Shown piece by piece: positions 36,884 to 49,975 of a stretch of DNA of 64,000 nucleotides. Origin of the DNA: Syngnathus acus (Eukaryota; Chordata; Actinopteri; Syngnathiformes; Syngnathidae). Under the pieces are notes generated by a model. It made no database searches. It was not told where the DNA came from and saw only the letters and a program-made list of their open reading frames with translations. The DNA lies in the NCBI RefSeq assembly GCF_901709675.1, contig NC_051101.1, positions 3,597,501 through 3,661,500 on the forward strand. Direction: 5' to 3'. The number at the start of each line of letters is the position of its first letter. The first letter of the stretch is position 1. A program made the translations under genes and the position numbers.

Positions 36884-39349
36884 AGTCCTTCCTGCCAAAC
36901 AAGCGCTCAAGCAAACGAGTCAGTCAATACAACAATCAACAGCAAGCAGGATGGAATCAAGCTTGAGAGGATAATGCCTTTGTTGTGCTGTGAATAGTCT
37001 ATTGATGACCTCGCAAAACACTCCCAATCATTTGGCCTTTGTTGTGAGGAAACCGCTTAAGGCAGGAGGAGACCACGTATGATGTTTATATAATACCGAC
37101 AAGTGTCAGAATCACAGATTGTTATTTTGGGCTCTGGGGGAAATGTCACTTCAAAACTTTAGCCTAATTGACGAATCTGCAAGTCTCATAAATGCATTAA
37201 CTCATCCAAATCAAAGTCACCAAAGGCTCTGATGCCATCGCATTTCTTTCATTCAGTACTTTAGTCAGAAGGATTTTATGTATAATGAACAGATTGCCTC
37301 CACGCAGCAACAGACGATAAAAAGCAGCAACACTAATTGAAAAGCGTCCCCAGAAACACAACAGAAGCAGCAGCAGCAGCAGCCGGTGTGACCCTTTTAA
37401 AAGTTTTTTTATTATTATTTGAACAGCAAACTTCGTCCGCCACTGCAAAATTAATCTCCTGTGAAATGATTTCAAGAGGGTAAAAATACAGACTAGTTCA
37501 CTAATTCACTCTAGGCTTCATCAACTAAATCAACACTCGCATTATGTTAGCATATTTTCCTTAGCAACAGCTAATTTCAGATTAGCTCATTTTATTAGCA
37601 TATTCATACACGTCTCGTTTGTGTTAACAATTTTCCAGCTACTGAGATTTATTTATTTATTTTACGTGATTAAATGAGAGACATTACACCCCGACTTTGA
37701 CACAACCTCCTGGAGGGCACCCCGCTGTTTGCATTTCCCCTATTTAATAAATCAGCGTCTAAGAAGTTTGACCATCATTTGTGACCTTGTATTATCATTG
37801 ATAAAAAAAAAAAAAAGGATGCGAGAGTGTCTCCTCGGGATGCACCCACAGTCCATCTTCAAGCATGGAGTCGGCGAACAAAAAAAGCCAGGAAATTACA
37901 TTCTTATACATCCATTTTCATTGCATTATGAGCCAGCCATACTTTAAGCGGACGACCTTCATATCCGTAGTAACCAAGTCAACCATCTAATTGCCTATTA
38001 GGAATAATGCTGCCATTTCCTTCCATATCTGAACACTTGTGAGGATAACATCAGCCATAACGCGGGCTATCAATACATGATGAATATTAGCGCCGTAAAG
38101 CCCCGCAGCAGCTCGTTTATATGCTGCGCAGAGGATTAGCATTATTTTATGATTAATGAAAAAAATACCACCATTGATTTCATAGTCGATGGGTATTATG
38201 GCAGCAAATCTAACATTTCATTCATCATTTGATAATTATAGCGCATAATTTACAATCTTTGTTCTGCCACGCTCTGCCCACAAGCAATGATGAAAACGTT
38301 CAAAAGTTTCCGAATGATGTCTGTCTATAGTGACTATTTGTGTCGTAATGTTCACTTCAAACCAAAATGGCGAGCTTTCGTGTGCATTTTAGGAATGGCT
38401 TTTTGAGACTTTTTACGGGTCTACTTTATAGACATGTAAATCTGGTTTTTGGAACCTGATTTAAAAGAAAAATGGAAAATAATATAATATATTATTACAT
38501 ATCAAATATAAATTAAAGGCCAAATAGACCCTAAAATGGTGGCTATGATTCAAAAAGTGACAAACTTCTTTTCAGGCCCTGCCATTTTATGATTTGTGGA
38601 ATTTTGCAGCCATTAAAGGTACAAGCACTGTGGGGGTTGAAATCTTTCAGCCTAATCTTTCTCCCATTAAATAGATTTTTTTTTTTTCCCCCCAATAAGC
38701 TTGTGGTTCCTTGACTGGCAGCAATTAGCAAAGCTGCACATTGTCACTTGCGGTGTTAATCTGAGAGGAAACAGTCACGGCTTTAAACTCATCAAAGAAG
38801 TCAAGTTGGAAACTTTGAAGTCACATTTACACTGTCAAATAAAACGCTCAAATGTTAAGTAACATGCAGACAATAGTATAACAATCCTCAGTGTTGGAGG
38901 CCTGGAATGGAGTAGTGGCTTTTCACTTCATGTCAATGGTGAAAGATGATTTGCTCTTGAGACACTTTAGTATCTGAGCCTAATTATCATCTATAACACA
39001 GTAAACAGCTCCAAGGTCAGAACTACAAAATGGAACCTTCTGGAGTTTATATTTATGGTTGGCTAAACATGTTGTGACGTTGGTGGGGGAGTGGGATGGG
39101 GATTCACTTGCTTGCTTGCTTGTTTGAGTGGATCGGAATCAGTAGGTTATCGGTTTGACCTCCTCCTGCACAGACTGTCATGGCATGTCCTTGAAAGAAG
39201 ATAGATGAGTTGCAAGAGTTTCGGCAGCCATACATTGTGGCCAATTGTCCTCCTAATAATTTGACCTTGAGTTTTGTTTATTTTTCAACAGCATGAGTCA
39301 CTCAATGAATATGTATTTGTTCATTCATCCGTTATGTCGAGGACTTATT

Positions 39350-39682
39350 CAGCATCGCCTTCAAACTCAAGGCTCGGGGGCCCAGATACGGCCCACCACA
39401 TCATTTTATGTGGCCCGCGAAGACAAATTTTGCATCTACTTTGTGTCACTACTAAAATGACAGATTTTCACTTTTTAAGAATAGAGAAATTGCTAGCAAT
39501 TTTTATTTCCATTCATCTTTTTAAACTATTTGAACAGTTTTTACTAGTCTGATTTCAAAACTTGGTATTCATCTATTTGTTGTGTAGCCTATACTGTATG
39601 TATATAGAAGACTGACAGTCATAATGGCCCTCCGAGGGAAACTACATTGCGGCCCTCGACAAAAGCGAGTTTGACACCCCTG
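39350..39682. mobile_element. hAT-type non-autonomous DNA transposon
   Basis: The right end reverse complements to CAGGGGTGTCAAACTCGC, a typical fish hAT terminus. The left end (ttcaaactcaaggctcgggg, ~39359-39378) is a decayed partner. Internal 'cagatacggccc...ggccctcgac' is shared by this family. I could not define an 8-bp target duplication with confidence. Confidence 0.65.
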
Positions 39683-41143
39683 CATTAGAGGGTCACCAGT
39701 GAGCTGGAGTTATCTCAGCTGAATTTGGGAGAAAGAAAGGCTGCATATTTAAGAAAACTACTACATATACATTAATTACATAAATATATTAAACAAATGA
39801 AAAGGCGAGTAAAATGTCTACTTTTAAAACAATAAATAAAACGTCCCAGCTTCCAGTATTTTCCTTCTTTAACAACTTGATTATAATAGTTTTAATAAGA
39901 GTAAAATTTTAAATTTACATTAATATAACGCCTTCTATTATTTTTTTTGTAGAGAAACATTTAAATAAAAGCTGTCAAATCAACAAATTGGAAATGGAGT
40001 TCCACCGTGGTAAATTCAAAATATTAAGTATAAATGTAAAAATCTAATTATATACTGTATTTCAAAACTAACTGTCGATTTCGTCCCAGTAACAAATTTG
40101 CATGTGTTAATAATAATAATAAAGAATAATTTCAGAACAGATTGACCTACCGGTTCCGGGCTTCAGGTCCGGTCCTCTATCAGCATTCCGAGCAAGGTGG
40201 CGTCAAGAGACTCGTAGGTTTCCGAGCTCAAAAGCTCCAGCACGCACAGGAGTCTTCTCGCAGAGCTTCCACGCCTGTGCCAAACGCGTCTCTGCTCTCC
40301 AACTGGTGTGCACGCGCAGCTTGTTGACGTGAAGGCAGTCTAGCTGACACCTCATTGGCTGAGGACATCCAAAGCACACCTGAGGGATTGTGAATGACTT
40401 GACTGACAGGTGACTCAGCCAATCGAGAGCAAGCTGATCAAAACACCTTACTAGTTGTTTTTTTTTGGTCTGCATGTTAAAACGTGGCTTGTGCCAAGAT
40501 TGTCAAACACCAATACAGATATAACATGCAAATTGTTTTTTGCATTTATGCAAATTGAATAAGTAGTAGTTCCTAAACAATTATGCAAACATTTAAACGT
40601 AATACAGTTTAGAAATTAGTAAAAAATAAAAAAATAAAATTCTCAATGCTACTTCTTAATGGGGCATTGATTGGTGCTTCCTGTCGCGTTGTGTTTAAGT
40701 CCCATTGGGCCAGGTTTAAAAAATAATGAGATTACAAATTTCATGTTTCCAGCTGACCGTGTCTGCTCTTCCTGGAAGCTTCTTGCAAATCCCCTGCAAA
40801 CAAGTGGAATAGACCTACACAAGCCCCTGGAGAGTTCATTAAACAGCGGGGAAGAGAACTGTAAACAAAGAAAAGGGAAATAATCCGCACGAAAACAGAC
40901 AACACAAAAAAATTCTGCATAAATTGAAAACAAATACAACAAACTCAAACTTTCACATTAAAGCAAACATAAACATGGACAAAGCCTAAAAGGCATATGA
41001 CCTCCCAAACTAAACACTAATTCCTACAAAAATATTCTCAAAAATACCTACATAAAAGGAAAAACTCCCACAAAAAAAATCCAAGCACAAATGCACAAAA
41101 ATGAAAAATTGACACACCAACCTTTACCTGAAAATCGACATGG

Positions 41144-41149
41144 TTTATT
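41144..41149 (-). terminator. Candidate polyadenylation signal of xrcc1
   Basis: AATAAA on the minus strand about 450 bases after the stop codon. Confidence 0.4.
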
Positions 41150-41594
41150 TTGCCAAATTGTTTAGACACGCGAGATGGCTTCATTCATGTTGAGCTTGAC
41201 TCGTCTCTTGCGAGCAATAACAAAAAAAAGTATTACAAAAGCCACTTTTATCACATTTTAAACTATCATCTCGTATAAAAGTGGAGGGAAAAAATGCTGA
41301 TTTACTGGGGACCTTGCACCTGACTTTAAGGAAGCCTCATAAAAAAAGTCTTATCAGTGCCGCTGATAATCGCAGCACAGCAGCCGGGACGAATTCTGCA
41401 CAGGTATTGTCGGAGACAGCCAAATTAAGTATACTTCCCCTCCCACCAAAAAAACACAAATAAAAAAAGTTTATGCTGGCTGACCTTTACACTAAAATGT
41501 CATCAGGCAGCATGAATCATCTAAAAGTAACAAAACCAACTTCATGAAAACATCAAAAAGAGATGAACAAAAAACAAAACGATGTCTTCCTTTA

Positions 41595-44500
41595 TCATGG
41601 CACCACAGTGTACGGCTGGTAGGGCAGCAGCTTCTGACGCTGGTTGATGGCATAGATCCAAGCTGGCTTGACGAAGTTCAGGTTGCCGTTGTCCATCAGC
41701 GCCTAGAAATTGTCCCCAGTGAAAATGAGTTCATTCAGAGAAACCTTCCATGGCCTATTAGCCATCCGGACAAAAGTATTGGGACACGCCTCGTCAACAC
41801 AACATTGTTGACGACATTGACTAAACTCACGTCCTCAAAAGAGTCGTCCCATCCTTCGCCGGTCACCACAAAGTGCACCGTGTCCGACATGTAGTCCTCC
41901 AGAACGCTGTGAGGGAGAACATCAACAAGTCTTCATTCAGTTCCGTAATATCAGTGAAAAGAGGTCAAGTAAACAAAAAGTCGTGTGTTTTCTCGGGAGG
42001 CAAACGAGGTCATGAATTCTACCATGGCGACCGCGATGAAACTTTAGCTTTTGACCGCTAAACTAAATCCAATTGGCTGTAAATCCAGGGAATGAACATT
42101 ATGAGTTACCCATTAAAGGCGGTGATGTAGCGCGTCAGTAGTCGTCTCTCATTATTGGGAAACTTCCCATAGAGGAAAAAGTGCTTCCCGTTCAGGTAGT
42201 CTGCAAGACAGAAAGAACCTCAGTGGGAGGACAAACGCCGCGACAGATGGAATCCCAACGGTTGCGGACTTGCACAAAGGACGCGGAGACCAACCAGGAA
42301 GCTCCGGGATGGGGTGATCCTGCTCCTGCTCTGCATCCGTGTTCTCATCCGTGGAGCCGGCGTAGGGATCCTCTTCCTGTTTGACCGCTTTTGTCGTCTT
42401 CTGTCTGTTCTCGCTCTCCACCCTGACACGACAAAACCAAAAAAGCCATCAGTGTTTAGCTTGTCTTCTATTTATTTACTAAACAGCAAGTCATTTTTTG
42501 TTCATTTTGTTTGGAGACTTGCCAGTGAAATGTCTCGTGTGTATTTACCTCTCAAGTTCGTCCTCTGTATCAGCTGCAGAGTCCTCGTGAGCACCTGTGA
42601 AACCAAATGTGCATTTGTCAATCCATCGTCACACAGGCCAACAAGGTGATTTAATGTGCTTTACGTGTCTAAAAGTACAATAAGTATTTAAAAACAAAAG
42701 AACAGAAGACATGCGGAAAAAAGTACAGAAACACAGAACGACATCCTAAAATTACAAAACCACAACATTTAGTATTTTCTTCTTTCTACACCATGCAAGC
42801 GGGGTCGAGTCTTAAACGCAATCAACGCTCTCGTGTCGGAGAATTAATGGCGTGTTGTAGAGTTGGGGTCCAAGCGGAGGAAAAACAAAATATAAACAGA
42901 GCAACGGCACAAAGGCTGAAGGTGACAAAGCTCGTGGAGGGCTAATTAAAATGCCGCGCCTCTCGTAGGCGTTTTTATTGCACTTCTTCGGCCACTTCAC
43001 TTATGGCCTGGCATTAACATAGAAATGAGAATCATGCCCAAGTCCTGTCACGGCCATCGGGCCCCCGCCACCACACTCAAAACGGCGTCCATTTTTTTTG
43101 TGTCCTTCAGAGTGTTTCAGAAAAGTGACAACAACACAGACCTACCAAGTGTCAATCATTGTTCTGACACATTAAATCAATTTGGCACATCGCAGATAAT
43201 TCTTAAAAAATAAAGAAAATGGCAGGACGGGTTACTTCAGCCTCTCAGCTGAAGTTTAGTGAAATGAAATTATACATAGTAAACTACCTAAACAAAAATA
43301 ATTACATTACATTGCATAATTTTGTCTTTCGAAAGTATGCTAGCTTAATACTAACGCAAGGTGTAACTAGCATCTACAATATGTCACTGTAGTTATAAAC
43401 TTTAAACCAATGACATCAGAAGATAAACGGTATAAAAACACATTTGAACTGCAGATACAAGAAAATGGGTATAAATAATAAATAAAAAAACACATTCAAT
43501 TGTGACCAACCTGGTTCGTCGTCCACATCAGTGGAGCCGGCATACTCATCAACGTACGTCGTCTCTGCCTCCATTTTGGGAGTCGCTGGTCTCGACTGCT
43601 TCTGCGGCGTCTGTAAAACCAAGAACAGGTCTGACAAAGAGGCCACCAACAAACATCCCACAGTTGCAAGAGTACCTTTGCGCTGGCTTCCTCCTCGCTC
43701 TGGTCGTCAATTTCCATTTCGCTCTCTGAGCTTGATTCTGCGTCATCCATCAAATAACTGCCAGGCACACACAGTGTCAGCAAGACGAAAAGCCTGAGCG
43801 ATACTTGTCACTCACCATTAGGTACGTTTGGTTTTTCTGTTCTATGTGAAGGTCAGTCGAAGGTCGTCATTGTTTTTCTTAAATTGTACATATCCCTCTG
43901 AAGTAGTTTTGCTTTTTTCCAATTTATTGCTTCAAAGATCATTTCAAAGCCACTTTATAAATGCAAGACCTCTCGCTCAATGAATACATCTTTATTTGTA
44001 TAGCGCTTTCGCAAAGTCTTTTGCCGTAACAAAGCGCTTTACAAAAACATAAAACAGCAATACAAAAACCTTGAAAAATGTTGCAGAGTGTTATGTGTGT
44101 CTTTATAGCAAAACAAATGAATAATTAAATCATTGAAGTGGCAAGTCCGTTCATATGTTTACAGTGAAGGTTAAACTCTTAATTCCTAATATTTACTGTC
44201 TTTCGAAAGTTAAAAAAAAAAAAATCTAGCTAAGCTCTTATTATAATGGTACCTTAGACGCAACTCAAACTCCATTAGTGGAATTGTGAAGAATGTGTTC
44301 GGCCATATAAAAGCTGCAAGGGGCTTTTAGACATGCTTCCTCTTGGCGGGTGACGCAGATGAAAAAAAACGAGTAAAATGGACTCCTGGCTTATGATGAG
44401 ATTGATTTGCTCACAGACAATCATGTTAGGATGTCCGCTGCAGCGTCTAAGAGCACCTGGCCCAAATCGACTGATTTGTTAGCAACATGAATTGGGAATT

Positions 44501-47500
44501 TTACAAGCTCGTAATGAAAAGATTTCAAGCTAGCACGCGCGGGTGCGCCGTACACGAGCCGAAGTGACATTTTGGCTCGGAACTAATTAGAAAATGTGAT
44601 AGTGTAATAATTTCCAATCACATCTTTGTTGTTTTGTGACGCGAGTCAGAAAGCGGAAAATTGGAGATTGAAGAAAGGCCGCGCCAGGCTAATACTTTCA
44701 CTTTTAAACTACATTTGATGCGAAAATGGCATTTCTGTTCTGCTGCTCAATGCAACACATGTCAAAAAGGACGATAATTCAAATTAAATCCTGTCCCAGG
44801 TTCACTAAAGGCCAAGTATTTTTCTAAAAGAGACTAATTAATGTCTTTATTTTTCTAAGAATTAGGGGACTTTTTATTCCTCATGTATTTTTTAAATTAA
44901 TGGGAATATCTTTAGAGATGTCACATAACGGCGTATGTGCAACCGCATAATTAGCGGTAACTTGCATGGTGACGTCGCCGCGGACACTTGGGCAGGTATT
45001 CAAGTGTTTGTGCTCCGGGCACTCGACGCCATCAAAGTAAGTGCTGTCTTTAATTAAGCATAGCAGATGCGGCCCAGTAAAAAAAAAAGATTATCAAAGC
45101 ACAAGCGCTGCACAATGGCAAGTGGGGTGAATGGGTTAGCTGCGTAACGGCAAGGCATCTCTGGGAAAGACGTTGGGATTCTACAAGATGAGCCCTCGCA
45201 GCTTACTTTGGTATCAAAAGTGTCACATGGCCTGTCAGGACACCCGTGCATGAGACCGCATTGCCGAGCGAGGGTCCATTGTGATCAAACAGGTGAAAAA
45301 TTGTTCACTATCACGAAGATGAAGCGGCACAGAACAATGCTGTCGTATGAAAGCGATCATCCATTTTCAAAATGATTAATGGCTCCGCTCCAGTCCATCG
45401 TGTGCTCGGTATTTGTAAGAATGGGTTCAATTGCACGCTCAGCAAAATATATTTTTTATTATTTTTTTTTTAAAGTATTTTAGACGGCTGGACAGAATTG
45501 GCATCAACATTTGTCTTTTATTCACGTGTCTCTTGGTCTATCATATTTATTCAATTAATTCAAATTAGGGCCTGACCGACTGATTGGCAGAATAAAATTC
45601 TGATCGACTGGCCGATTGATTTCAAAAACACAATGTATAAAACAACCCCGATGAGAATTCTGTGTTGCGTTCAGTGTTTGACGCCGCGCGCGCGCGCTCT
45701 CCCCTGTTCCCCTCTTGCTCACCTCTTGGAGGAGAGTTTCTCTTTCCTTTTATGGCAGTCCATTACCCATTCCTTGCGCACGATCATGCCGCCCGCTGAC
45801 TTCACCTGGCTGTACTTGGGGGTGTTAGCGAAGGCACAGCTGGACATTAATGAGAGCAGAGAGACGCACACACACAGACACAGGAAGAGACGGGATTAGC
45901 TGCACAGGGAGTGCAAGCAAGACCCCTTTTCTGTTCTTCGCGTCTCATTTAAAATCAAGACTGACGGCGTGACGCTTCGAGAGCGGGAGTCCAATACAAG
46001 ACAACATTAATTTGGCTGTATGGCTCTAGAAGTTCTTTGTTTTGTTTAAACACCCAAAACCTCTACTCCGTATTCTGTATTCAATTTAAACACAGTAGAG
46101 ATTTAAATCGAGCTGGGAAGAGTTGCGTGGCGGATGCAGCTCAACATCCCAACTCACGTGACTCACATGAGGTGCGTGGAGTCGGGCGTCCAGTCGGGCC
46201 GGTACTTGGCTCCCATGTCCAGGGCCTTCTCTCTCAGCTCGCCTCTGAAGGGGTTTTGGAAGCCGCTGAGTACAAACACCACGCCCTCCATGATGCGCTT
46301 GAAGGGCACTTGCTCGGGACTCTTCACGCCTTTGGACGGCTCCTCTTTGGCTTTGGGCAAACTCTCACACTTCTTTTCGGCAGACGCCTTTGCTGTTTAT
46401 ATATAATTGTATTTATATATAAATTATTGAATCAATAAGATATGGTGGTAAGGTAGTATGGTAGGCGTCACACCTTTGGAAGCGCCTGGGCTTGGCGTGG
46501 TCGTTTTGACTTTGGGAGTTGCGGGTTTGAATTCCGGCGAGCTTCCCGGGGTGCTTTTCTTGGCGGGAGGAGGGCCGGGAGCCGAGTGACGCTCTTTGCT
46601 GAACTCAAACTTTTTCTTTGCGGGTGCCTAGATAGGTCGGTGGATATCAAAAAAGTAAATATTGATAGGTGGTTGCTGATGATCCAAGCGCATCGCCTGA
46701 ATGAACAGCAAAAAGAAGCCATAAGGTTCTAAGCAGGCTGTGATTATACGCCGTGCTAACGTCAAGGACGGCAAAGCGCCTTTTGTCCTCATTCATCGTC
46801 TGACCAAGGGACAATCGAGTTCATCAGCGAGCGTCAGCTGAAAATGCTCGCTCAAGATTCCAGGCGCCGAAGCAGGAACCTTCCCAAATGTGAGGGAAAG
46901 AAAAATTGGCTTTTCCCTTATTTTTTATATTCGTGTTTATCTTTGTTGTGTTGAATTCTATTAACCAACAAAGAAAATCTTTGTGCACTTAAGACTTTCC
47001 TATTATCGAGCGCTTGAAGACTCGAGTGGTTGCCAGGCAACTGCTCATTGAAAATTGACATTGCCTTGGAAAACCTCCAGAAAATGGGAATTGTATTTAA
47101 GGTGGGACATTCTGAAGAAGTTTGTGATGACTGCTAGGTGTCCTCAGGTGAAGGATAATGCCCAGTACCTGCGGCGAGGTGGAAGGTGACGGCGAGAGGC
47201 TTGCTGAGGCGGAGGGGCCAGCAGCTTGCAAGGCAGCGGCGGCGTAGCTCAACTTGTTACTCTGCGGCGACGCTACAAAAGAAAAAAAAAAAAAAGAGCA
47301 TCAGATGAGCACAAAACATCTTGTTCAGGTCTTTTAATTCTGCTCCCCTAGAAATAGATTTCATTCGAAGCTCAAAAGCGTCATCTTGAGCGAGTAAATG
47401 TATTTGCCTTTGGGGGAAGTATTGGACTTGGCGCTGAAGAAAAGACTGCCAGGCTGAATGCCGGAGCCTGAGGCGGGATCGTCTTCTTTCATCCGGAACT

Positions 47501-48656
47501 GACCCAGCTTGGTCAATTTCTGCTCAGGCAGAAAGAACGGGAAAAGGGAATATTTTATTAAAAAAAAAAAAAAAAAGGTTTTAAGAGAGTAAATAAATAA
47601 CAGAATATGTGTGTGTTACCGGGGATGTAACTGGAGGGTCGTTTTTGTCCGGGGGAGAATGAAACTTGATGAAGGCCAGGCCATACGCTATGTTCTGAAA
47701 AGAGTCGCACACGTGTTTGGAATTGTAAAAAAATTCAGTTTTACAAGCAGTTCATATTTGGCGGTAATCAAGTAATTTCTTTCAACCCTACTTAAGTGCA
47801 CAGTGTCAGTAAATTAGTGCGTTTACCAGTATGCTCACTCCCTGTTCAATAAGAGCCTTACTTTACTATAAGGTTGGCTGCAGACAATTTTCACCCGGTC
47901 CCACTTCTCCTGCGCCGTGCTCTTCTGCAGCTGTCCGGGTCCGAAGAAGCGCACCCTGTTCATGTTGGTGCCGTTGCGGCTTTCCGTGGGCGACATGAAG
48001 GACGATGTGACCAGCAGCACCTGAAAAGCCAAACAGGTTTAAGTTAGGAATATAATAAAAGTTCATTAGGGAAGGGGGAGAAGCGGGTAAGATGGATACC
48101 TCGTAGTCCTGATCTCTGACAGATGATGAGTTCCCCACCAGTACCTCCACGAATGCAGAGCCTTCATTTCCAATGTCAATGCTGTGTACCTGCTCCTCCT
48201 TTTCAAACTAGAAATGCCAGAAAGAGGAAATTGTTGACAAACGTCAGGGAATCTTTAGTTTTGGAATAAAAAGGAAATTGTTTAAACAAATATGTATACA
48301 AATGCAAATAAGTGAATCCCCGGTTGCCGACTGTATATGCTCTGTACGTCTCATTCTTAGCAGGAAGTGACGAAGCTCGTGACGTCACGAGGTGCCTGGA
48401 CAAAACTGTCACCTGCAGAATGACTGACGTCTGCTTCTCTCCAGCTCGGGCAGCTTTCCACTTTCTGTACGTGTCCGAACTCAGCAGGTTGTCCGCTTTG
48501 TGAGTCTGTTGTTTGCCACAAGGAGGACGAAAGATCATGTTTGCAAATAACTTTACACCAGTTAAAGTGAAGCTTCTTACAACGCAATGGAGACATTTTA
48601 CTTACATTGTCCTCTGTGCTGCACGATACGACGTGCTGGAGTTTGATTTCGGGCAT
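41595..48656 (-). CDS. xrcc1: DNA single-strand break repair scaffold XRCC1
   Basis: Nuclear scaffold of base-excision and single-strand-break repair that binds DNA polymerase beta, PARP1, ligase III and, through CK2 phosphosites, the FHA domains of PNKP, APTX and APLF. Seventeen in-phase exons (minus): 48606-48656, 48413-48505, 48100-48207, 47862-48020, 47620-47694, 47408-47519, 47169-47272, 46474-46627, 46167-46392, 45723-45839, 43676-43757, 43511-43610, 42549-42594, 42295-42422, 42110-42200, 41831-41906, 41595-41702; 609 residues (human 633). N-terminal domain ~1-160 (MPEIKLQHVVSCSTEDN, DTYRKWKAARAGEK), BRCT1 ~305-395 (VFVLSGFQNPFRGELREKAL), BRCT2 ~520-605 (GKHFFLYGKFP...YMSDTVHFV). Two YAGSTD motifs occur, at 450-455 and 496-501. 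Intron 6 starts with GC, and introns 12 and 14 both start GTTGGT. An in-frame ATG three codons upstream (48665) is possible but unlikely. Confidence 0.96.
43989..44050. repeat. Short dispersed repeat fragment
   Basis: The sequence 'ctttatttgtatagcgcttt' with 'aaagcgctttaca' downstream is a motif pair commonly seen in fish retroposon tails. It lies in xrcc1 intron 10. Family not assigned. Confidence 0.4.
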
Positions 48657-49975
48657 AGTGGACACTTTTAAATTTAATAAACGCCTTTAGGGTGGGTATA
48701 CGATAATCGTAACTTAATAGACATACATTCGGGAGAGAAAATGAGTACTTTCACCACGAGAAACGCGTCCGATTGCCCCTGCTAGCGAGCGAGCAAACAA
48801 TAGGGGGTAAACTTTTCCCCCCCGTCAACCCCCCTAAAAAGTCCCAGAATTCAAATGTATTGCTCAGTAACGATTCACTTTCATACTTGCATACGATCAA
48901 CAAGAGATGCAATTACATTACAAAAAATGGCACACTGGAAAATTTCCCACCGAAATCCTGGGTGTTATTGTGGCGCTATTCCGGGATGTCCAGCCAATCA
49001 CAAGGCGCGTCTTTTTTCTTCTTGTCATTTGATTATGTGTCAGAATTTCATTACTGCCACTAACTGGTCAAATAGCACATTGCAAGTGCAAATATTTGAT
49101 TCCCAAATGTTAACTCACTTTCGTTGTATTTGTAGTTAGGTTTATTTGATTTTCTTTGTTTTCTGCGAATTATTTTTCTCTTTTCTTTCCTTCTCAATTT
49201 AAAAAAAGTATTAGTCTTTTATTTTCTTTATTAATATTTTTTGCTTATTTTATTTAAGGTTACTTTCTTTGTTGAATTTATTCTCATCATTTTAATGTAT
49301 TTTTTGTTTTGTTTTGAGAAAACTTACATTTGCTCATATTTTATCTGTTTATTTTAATTCAATTTAATTATTTCAATTAGATTCACGTTGTAATTTCATT
49401 TAAATTTCAAGACTCATTCCATTCATGACCCCAACTATTTATAAGTATCTTTTATTAATCGTATTTTTAGGTCACATTTTAACAATACCGAACACGCCGC
49501 CGGGTCGATGTGATTTATGATCACAATGAGGTTTCAAGGGCTGGATTCTAGCAGAGAAAGTACATAGTCATTGTGATATGCTTTGTCACAAATTGAATTA
49601 TTTTTTTATGGCTTCCTTTTTACTGAGGACCATAAAACGTCTTCATAAGAATCCATTTGTGCGCACCTGAGCGGCCCAGATCTGTTATATAAATAAAACA
49701 GTTACGCAGGTCGTCATTGCTCAGTGAGTTTTTTTTTTGTTTTTTTAGAGGACCTCCAGGTAGATGGCTGATTCCGCATCAGCTGCAATGGCGCCTTGCA
49801 CCTCTCTGACGGTGACTTGTGTGTCCACACCTCCGCGCGGACCTCCTCGCCTTCTCTCGCCGCCCCTTCTGCCCATCGGACGTACCTCACAATTTGAAGA
49901 AGGCCATCACAAATGTGGAACGAGGAACTCGTTAGAGTTTAACAAATAGTCGCGTAGAGTTGCGTCATCATCGGT
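48657..49975. other. Spacer between xrcc1 and the Siglec-like gene
   Basis: The xrcc1 promoter should sit just above 48656. The rest is AT-rich (49140-49470 especially) with no recognisable exon. The short frame at 49764-49949 has no family resemblance. Confidence 0.45.

Larger units (their letters stand above)
36654..41594. other. Spacer between the dopamine receptor and xrcc1
   Basis: No gene is recognised in about 4.9 kb. It holds a LINE fragment (~36797-36883), a hAT-like element (39350-39682), a candidate conserved block at ~38035-38170, and the xrcc1 3' end. Non-coding 5' exons of the dopamine receptor may lie here but cannot be identified from sequence alone. Confidence 0.45.
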
